This document shows positions 60,703 to 64,000 of a stretch of DNA of 64,000 nt, piece by piece. Position 1 is the stretch's first letter. Each line of letters starts with the position of its first letter. The position numbers were made by a program, and so were the translations under genes. Below the pieces are notes generated by a model. The model had not been told where the DNA came from and searched no databases. It was given only the letters and a program-made list of their open reading frames with translations. This stretch comes from CAVYWD01 sp963772225 (GTDB lineage Bacteria; Myxococcota; Myxococcia; Myxococcales; UBA5297): contig CAVYWD010000002.1 of NCBI GenBank assembly GCA_963772225.1, forward strand, positions 558,001-622,000, read 5' to 3'.

Positions 60703-63195
60703 CTAACCGACGACGAAGTTGATGAGCCGCCTCGGGACGAACACCACGCGCCGAAGGGTCTTGCCGGAGAGGTGGGAGGCGACTTTGGGGTCGCTCAAGG
60801 CGGCCGCCTTGACCTCCTCCTCGGTCGCGTCCACCGGGACTTCGACTTGCCCGCGCAGCTTGCCCAGCACCTGCACGGCGTACACGACTGCGTCCTCGGC
60901 CGCCAGCGCCGGGTCGAACCCGGGCCACTCTCGGGCCTGGAGGCTCTGCTTCGCGCCGTACTCCTGGGCGATCTCCTCGGCGAGGTGGGGCGCGAACGGC
61001 GAGAGCATGACCGCGATGAGCCGCACCGCCTCCGCCGAGGCCGCCTGCTCGGCGGCGTTCGCCGGCGCGGGCAGCGGCGTGAGGAAGTTCACGAGCTCCA
61101 TGATGCGGGAGATGGCGGTGTTGAACGAGAGCCGCTCGACATCCAGCGTCACCTGCTTGAGCGCCTTGTGCGCCGCCTTTCGAATGGCCAGCGCCTGCCC
61201 GGTCTCACCGCCGAGCTGCGTGGACGAAGCCCAGGCCCGGTGCATGTACGCGAGCCGCCAGACGCGGGACAGGAACCGGTTGCAGCCCTCGACCTGAGCG
61301 TCGGACCAGTCGATGTCCTTTTCCGGCGGGCCAGCGAACATGACGAATGTGCGCGCCGCGTCGGCGCCGAAGCGGCGGACGATCTCCGAGGGGCTGACCA
61401 CGTTGCCCCAGCGCTTGGACATCTTTCGCCCGTCGGGCCCGTTGACGATGCCCTGCGTGACCAGCCGCCGGACCGGCTCGTCGACCTGGCTGAGCCCCAT
61501 CTGGTGCATCACCTTGGTCCAGAAGCGGAAGTAGAGCAGGTGCATCACCGCGTGCTCGGGGCCGCCGACGTAGACGTCCACGGGCAGCATCCGCTTCGCC
61601 TCGGAGGCCTCGAAGGGCGCCGACTCGCAGCGCGGCGACAGGTAGCGCGCGAAGTACCAGGACGAGTCGACGAAGGTGTCCATCGTCTCGACCTCGCGGC
61701 GCGCCGGCCCGCCGCACTTCGGACACGAGGTCTGGACGAACTCGGGCACCTTCGCCAGCGGCGGCTCGCCGCGCCCGGTGAGCACCTTGGCGACGTCGAT
61801 GGCCGGCAGGCGCACGGGCAGGTCGGTGTACGGGACAGAGATGCCTTCGTGCTTCGGGTCGCAGCGCTCGCAGTAGACGATGGGGATGGGCGTGCCCCAG
61901 TACCGCTGCCGCGAGAAGCCCCAGTCGCGCTGGCGGTAGGTGACCGCCTTCCCGCCGAGCTTCTTCTGCTCGAGCGCCGCAGCGATTTGCGCGCGGGCCT
62001 CCGCCGAGCCGAGGCCGGTGAACTCCGCCGATTCCGCCAGCGCGCCGTCGTCGCCATAGGCGGCGGTGAGCTGGTCGGCCGAGAGCGGCGCTCCGGCGCC
62101 GGGCGCCGGCTGGACGACGACCTTGACGGGCAGGCCATACTTCTTGGCGAACTCGAAGTCGCGCTGGTCGTGCGCGGGCACGCTCATCACCGCGCCCGTG
62201 CCGTAGTCCGAGACCACGAAGTTCGCGGCCCAGACCGGCACCTTGGCGCCGGTGAGCGGGTGGACGGCGTGGGCGCCGCTGAAGACGCCCTCCTTGTCGG
62301 GCTCCTCGCCGTTCTTCTGCGAGGCCGCCTTCCTCTCCTGCTCCGCGGCGAAAGCCCGGACGCGCTCGGCGGTCTCGGCCGTGACCAGGTCGCCCATCAT
62401 CGGGTGGTCCGGAGCGACGACGACGTAGGTGACGCCGAAGAGCGTGTCGGCGCGCGTGGTGAAGACCTCGAGCGCGCGGTCCTTGCCCCAGATCTGGAAT
62501 TGGATCTGCGCGCCCTCGGACTTGCCGATCCAGTTGCGCTGCATGGAGGTGACGCGCTCCGGCCACTCGGTGAGCCGGTCCAGGTCCTGGAGGAGCCGCT
62601 CGGAGAAGGCGGTGATGCGGAAGGCCCACTCCGGCATCCGCTTGATGACCACCGGGTCGCCCGAGCGCTCGCAGGTCCCGTCCTTGAGCACCTGCTCGTT
62701 GGCGATGACCGTGGCGCAGCCGGGGCACCAGTTGACGCGGCTCATGCGCCGGTAGACGAGGCCCATCTCCCGCATTTTGAGGAAGAACCACTGATTCCAG
62801 CGGTAGTACTCGGGGTCGCTGGTGTTGAGCTCCCGGCCCCAGTCGTACGAGTAGCCGACCGACTTCATCTCGGCCTTGAAGTGGGCGACGTTCTCGCGGG
62901 TGCGCTCGGCGGGCTGGCGCTTGTCCTTGATGGCCGCGTTCTCGGCGGGCAAGCCCAGCGCGTCCCAGCCCATGGGGTGCAGGACGTCGTAACCCTTCAT
63001 GCGGTAATAGCGGGCGAGCACGTCGCCGATGAGGTAGCAGCGCACGTGCCCCATGTGCATCTTGCCGGACGGGTACGGGAACATCTCGAGCACGTACCGC
63101 TTCTCGCCGCGGCCCTTGAGGCGGAAGAGCCCCTCCGCCTCCCAGCGGTCCTGCCACTTGGGCTCGATGGATTTCGGGTCGTAGCGCTCTTCCAC
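60703..63195 (-). CDS. leuS: Leucyl-tRNA synthetase
   Basis: The 830-residue class I enzyme has HMGH (in PSGKMHMGHVRCY) and KMSKR (GRKMSKRWGNVVSPSEI), the CP1 editing domain with TTRADTLFGVTYVVVAPDHP, and the zinc-1 region (VNWCPGC). The GTG start at 63195 with AAGGAG at 8 bases is preferred; the frame to 63240 is non-family. A promoter lies at 63288-63317. Length and motifs are full and normal. Confidence 0.97.
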   Translation of the reverse strand: MEERYDPKSIEPKWQDRWEAEGLFRLKGRGEKRYVLEMFPYPSGKMHMGHVRCYLIGDVLARYYRMKGYDVLHPMGWDALGLPAENAAIKDKRQPAERTRENVAHFKAEMKSVGYSYDWGRELNTSDPEYYRWNQWFFLKMREMGLVYRRMSRVNWCPGCATVIANEQVLKDGTCERSGDPVVIKRMPEWAFRITAFSERLLQDLDRLTEWPERVTSMQRNWIGKSEGAQIQFQIWGKDRALEVFTTRADTLFGVTYVVVAPDHPMMGDLVTAETAERVRAFAAEQERKAASQKNGEEPDKEGVFSGAHAVHPLTGAKVPVWAANFVVSDYGTGAVMSVPAHDQRDFEFAKKYGLPVKVVVQPAPGAGAPLSADQLTAAYGDDGALAESAEFTGLGSAEARAQIAAALEQKKLGGKAVTYRQRDWGFSRQRYWGTPIPIVYCERCDPKHEGISVPYTDLPVRLPAIDVAKVLTGRGEPPLAKVPEFVQTSCPKCGGPARREVETMDTFVDSSWYFARYLSPRCESAPFEASEAKRMLPVDVYVGGPEHAVMHLLYFRFWTKVMHQMGLSQVDEPVRRLVTQGIVNGPDGRKMSKRWGNVVSPSEIVRRFGADAARTFVMFAGPPEKDIDWSDAQVEGCNRFLSRVWRLAYMHRAWASSTQLGGETGQALAIRKAAHKALKQVTLDVERLSFNTAISRIMELVNFLTPLPAPANAAEQAASAEAVRLIAVMLSPFAPHLAEEIAQEYGAKQSLQAREWPGFDPALAAEDAVVYAVQVLGKLRGQVEVPVDATEEEVKAAALSDPKVASHLSGKTLRRVVFVPRRLINFVVG

Positions 63196-63287
63196 GGCGG
63201 CTCTCCTTGAGAGGCTCTCGCAGGGCGCTTCACGAAGCACCCCTTTCGACGAGAGCGGCGGCGCCCTGGTGGGAGCGCCGCGCTCGT

Positions 63288-63317
63288 CTTATAGGCGAGG
63301 CCGCCGGGAGACGGCAA
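63288..63317 (-). promoter_or_regulatory. Putative promoter of leuS-lptE
   Basis: Minus strand: TTGCCG (63317-63312), 18 bases, TATAAG (63293-63288). It lies directly after the HDOD gene's stop, about 93 bases before leuS. The leader between them contains a possible hairpin (GGCGCTCCCACCAGGGCGCC). Confidence 0.5.
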
Positions 63318-64000
63318 TCAGGACTCGTAATGGGCCAGCAGGTCGGCGAAGCGCTCCGCCGCCGACTTGCAGGCTGCCGCGTAGCTCGCCTCGGTGACCT
63401 TCAGGCGATCGCACGCGGCGGCGGCGCCGTTCGCCCCGGAGTCGTCGGGCGCGGAAGCCCCCTTGACGGTCTTGGCCATGAGGTTGGCCACGCAGACCGC
63501 GTCGCAGATGCTCTCGCCGCAGCGCTCGGGCGTGTGGTGGTAGATGATTCCCCGCATGACGAGCTCGGGCAGGTTCCAGTGCTGGGCGATGAGCCCGCCC
63601 AGCTCGGCGTGATGGGTGTTCAACAGCTCGATCTCGCTCTGCAGCCGGGTGAGGTGGTGCTCGGCCTGGAGCTTCACCATCAGCGCGGTGACCTGCGGCG
63701 GCAAGAAGCGCGAGAGGACCAGCTTGCCGACGTCATGCAGCAGCGCCGCCGTGAAGGTCTCGGGCGGCAGCTGCAGCGGCGAGACCCGGCCCAGGTCCTC
63801 GACCGAAATGGCCGCGGCCACCGAGTGGCGCCACAGGCCTTCTTCGGCGAAGCCGTATTCCGGCAGCGCCTGCTGCAGCCGGCCGCGCACCTCCGTCGCG
63901 ACCGCCATCGCCAACACGGTCCCGGAGCCCAGGCGAATCACCGCGTGCTTGACCGTGGTGATGGGCGAGGCCGCCGCGCTCGCCGCCGAGTTGGCGATGC
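63318..64000 (-). CDS. HDOD-domain protein (5' end beyond the right edge)
   Basis: About 227 residues are visible, and the frame continues past base 64000 (IANSAASAAASPITTVKHAVIRLG), so the true start lies outside. The HDOD fold shows HDVGKLVLSRFLPPQVTALM, HHAELGGLIAQHWNLPELVMRGI, HHTPERC and CVANLMAK. HDOD proteins are non-catalytic HD-like signal-output modules. The HD residues are partly kept (LLHDVGKL), as in several HDOD proteins. It is convergent with nothing and upstream of leuS on the same strand. Confidence 0.85.
   Translation of the reverse strand, partial: IANSAASAAASPITTVKHAVIRLGSGTVLAMAVATEVRGRLQQALPEYGFAEEGLWRHSVAAAISVEDLGRVSPLQLPPETFTAALLHDVGKLVLSRFLPPQVTALMVKLQAEHHLTRLQSEIELLNTHHAELGGLIAQHWNLPELVMRGIIYHHTPERCGESICDAVCVANLMAKTVKGASAPDDSGANGAAAACDRLKVTEASYAAACKSAAERFADLLAHYES

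Overview
This window is a GC-rich, densely coded bacterial chromosome segment. It most likely comes from a member of the Myxococcota (deltaproteobacterial-type myxobacteria). The pointers are a C-terminal sorting tail of the MYXO-CTERM kind on a propeller protein (1568-3161), a Tgl/PilW-like type IV pilus TPR lipoprotein followed by a RodZ-like protein, Asp/Ala-rich lipoproteins, PEGA-domain proteins, Ser/Thr kinase-type genes, and many hypothetical lipoproteins between housekeeping genes. About 75 genes and one tRNA are supported. I see no prophage, CRISPR array, rRNA or intact insertion sequence.

Layout. 1-3.2 kb: surface proteins. 3.3-9 kb, minus strand: a cyclic-nucleotide-binding protein, a gamma-carbonic-anhydrase-like protein, VanZ, then miaB, two fatty-acid beta-oxidation-type genes, and miaA. 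9-14.8 kb: a matrixin protease, then minus-strand lipoprotein, TlpA, hisS, psd, lipoprotein and a phosphoesterase. 14.9-19.3 kb: tRNA-Met, a two-gene ribbon-helix-helix unit, an envelope flippase-like protein, a CpsB-like phosphatase, yacG and small regulators. 19.5-22.1 kb, plus strand: an SDR / unknown / FAD-oxidoreductase operon. 22.1-29.4 kb, minus strand: NRDE protein, D-lactate/glycolate oxidase type gene, a pterin cluster (SDR, folE, queD), a kinase, pyrB, pyrR. 29.4-35 kb, minus strand: recO, RodZ-like, Tgl-like, envelope proteins, queE, lytic transglycosylase, two phasin-like genes. 35.2-41.7 kb, plus strand: ECF sigma/anti-sigma pair, a membrane bactofilin-like sensor, a three-part iron-sulfur/FAD amino-acid dehydrogenase, proC. 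41.6-54.9 kb, mainly minus strand: secreted proteins, pyrC, pseudouridine synthase, an inactive/active M16 peptidase pair, two alpha/beta-hydrolase lipoproteins, a NarL regulator with a pseudokinase. 55-64 kb: an HAD nucleotidase convergent with a lipoprotein, a PEGA protein, a three-gene membrane-stress unit, lptE, leuS, and a partial HDOD protein at the right edge.

The strongest unusual signal runs across the whole window. Four genes, plus one convergent pair sharing a site, are broken by six apparent one-base insertions. Every one lies in or beside a GATC: four read GAATC/GATTC where GATC would restore the frame. Removing the extra base rejoins family-typical protein and, at 56.6 kb, restores stop codons to two convergent genes at once. 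This looks like a systematic, sequence-context-dependent sequencing or consensus error (for example at modified GATC), although a true mutational signature cannot be excluded from one window.

Other notable structure: a roughly 150-bp hairpin-containing intergenic repeat present twice (40.7 and 51.9 kb), a second palindromic intergenic repeat present twice (3.3 and 33.3 kb), and a 139-bp concentric palindrome at 9.8 kb. Pathways with several members here are pyrimidine synthesis (pyrB, pyrR, pyrC), pterin/7-deazaguanine synthesis (folE, queD, queE), tRNA modification (miaA, miaB) and envelope assembly (lptE, psd, Tgl-like, RodZ-like, VanZ, transglycosylase).
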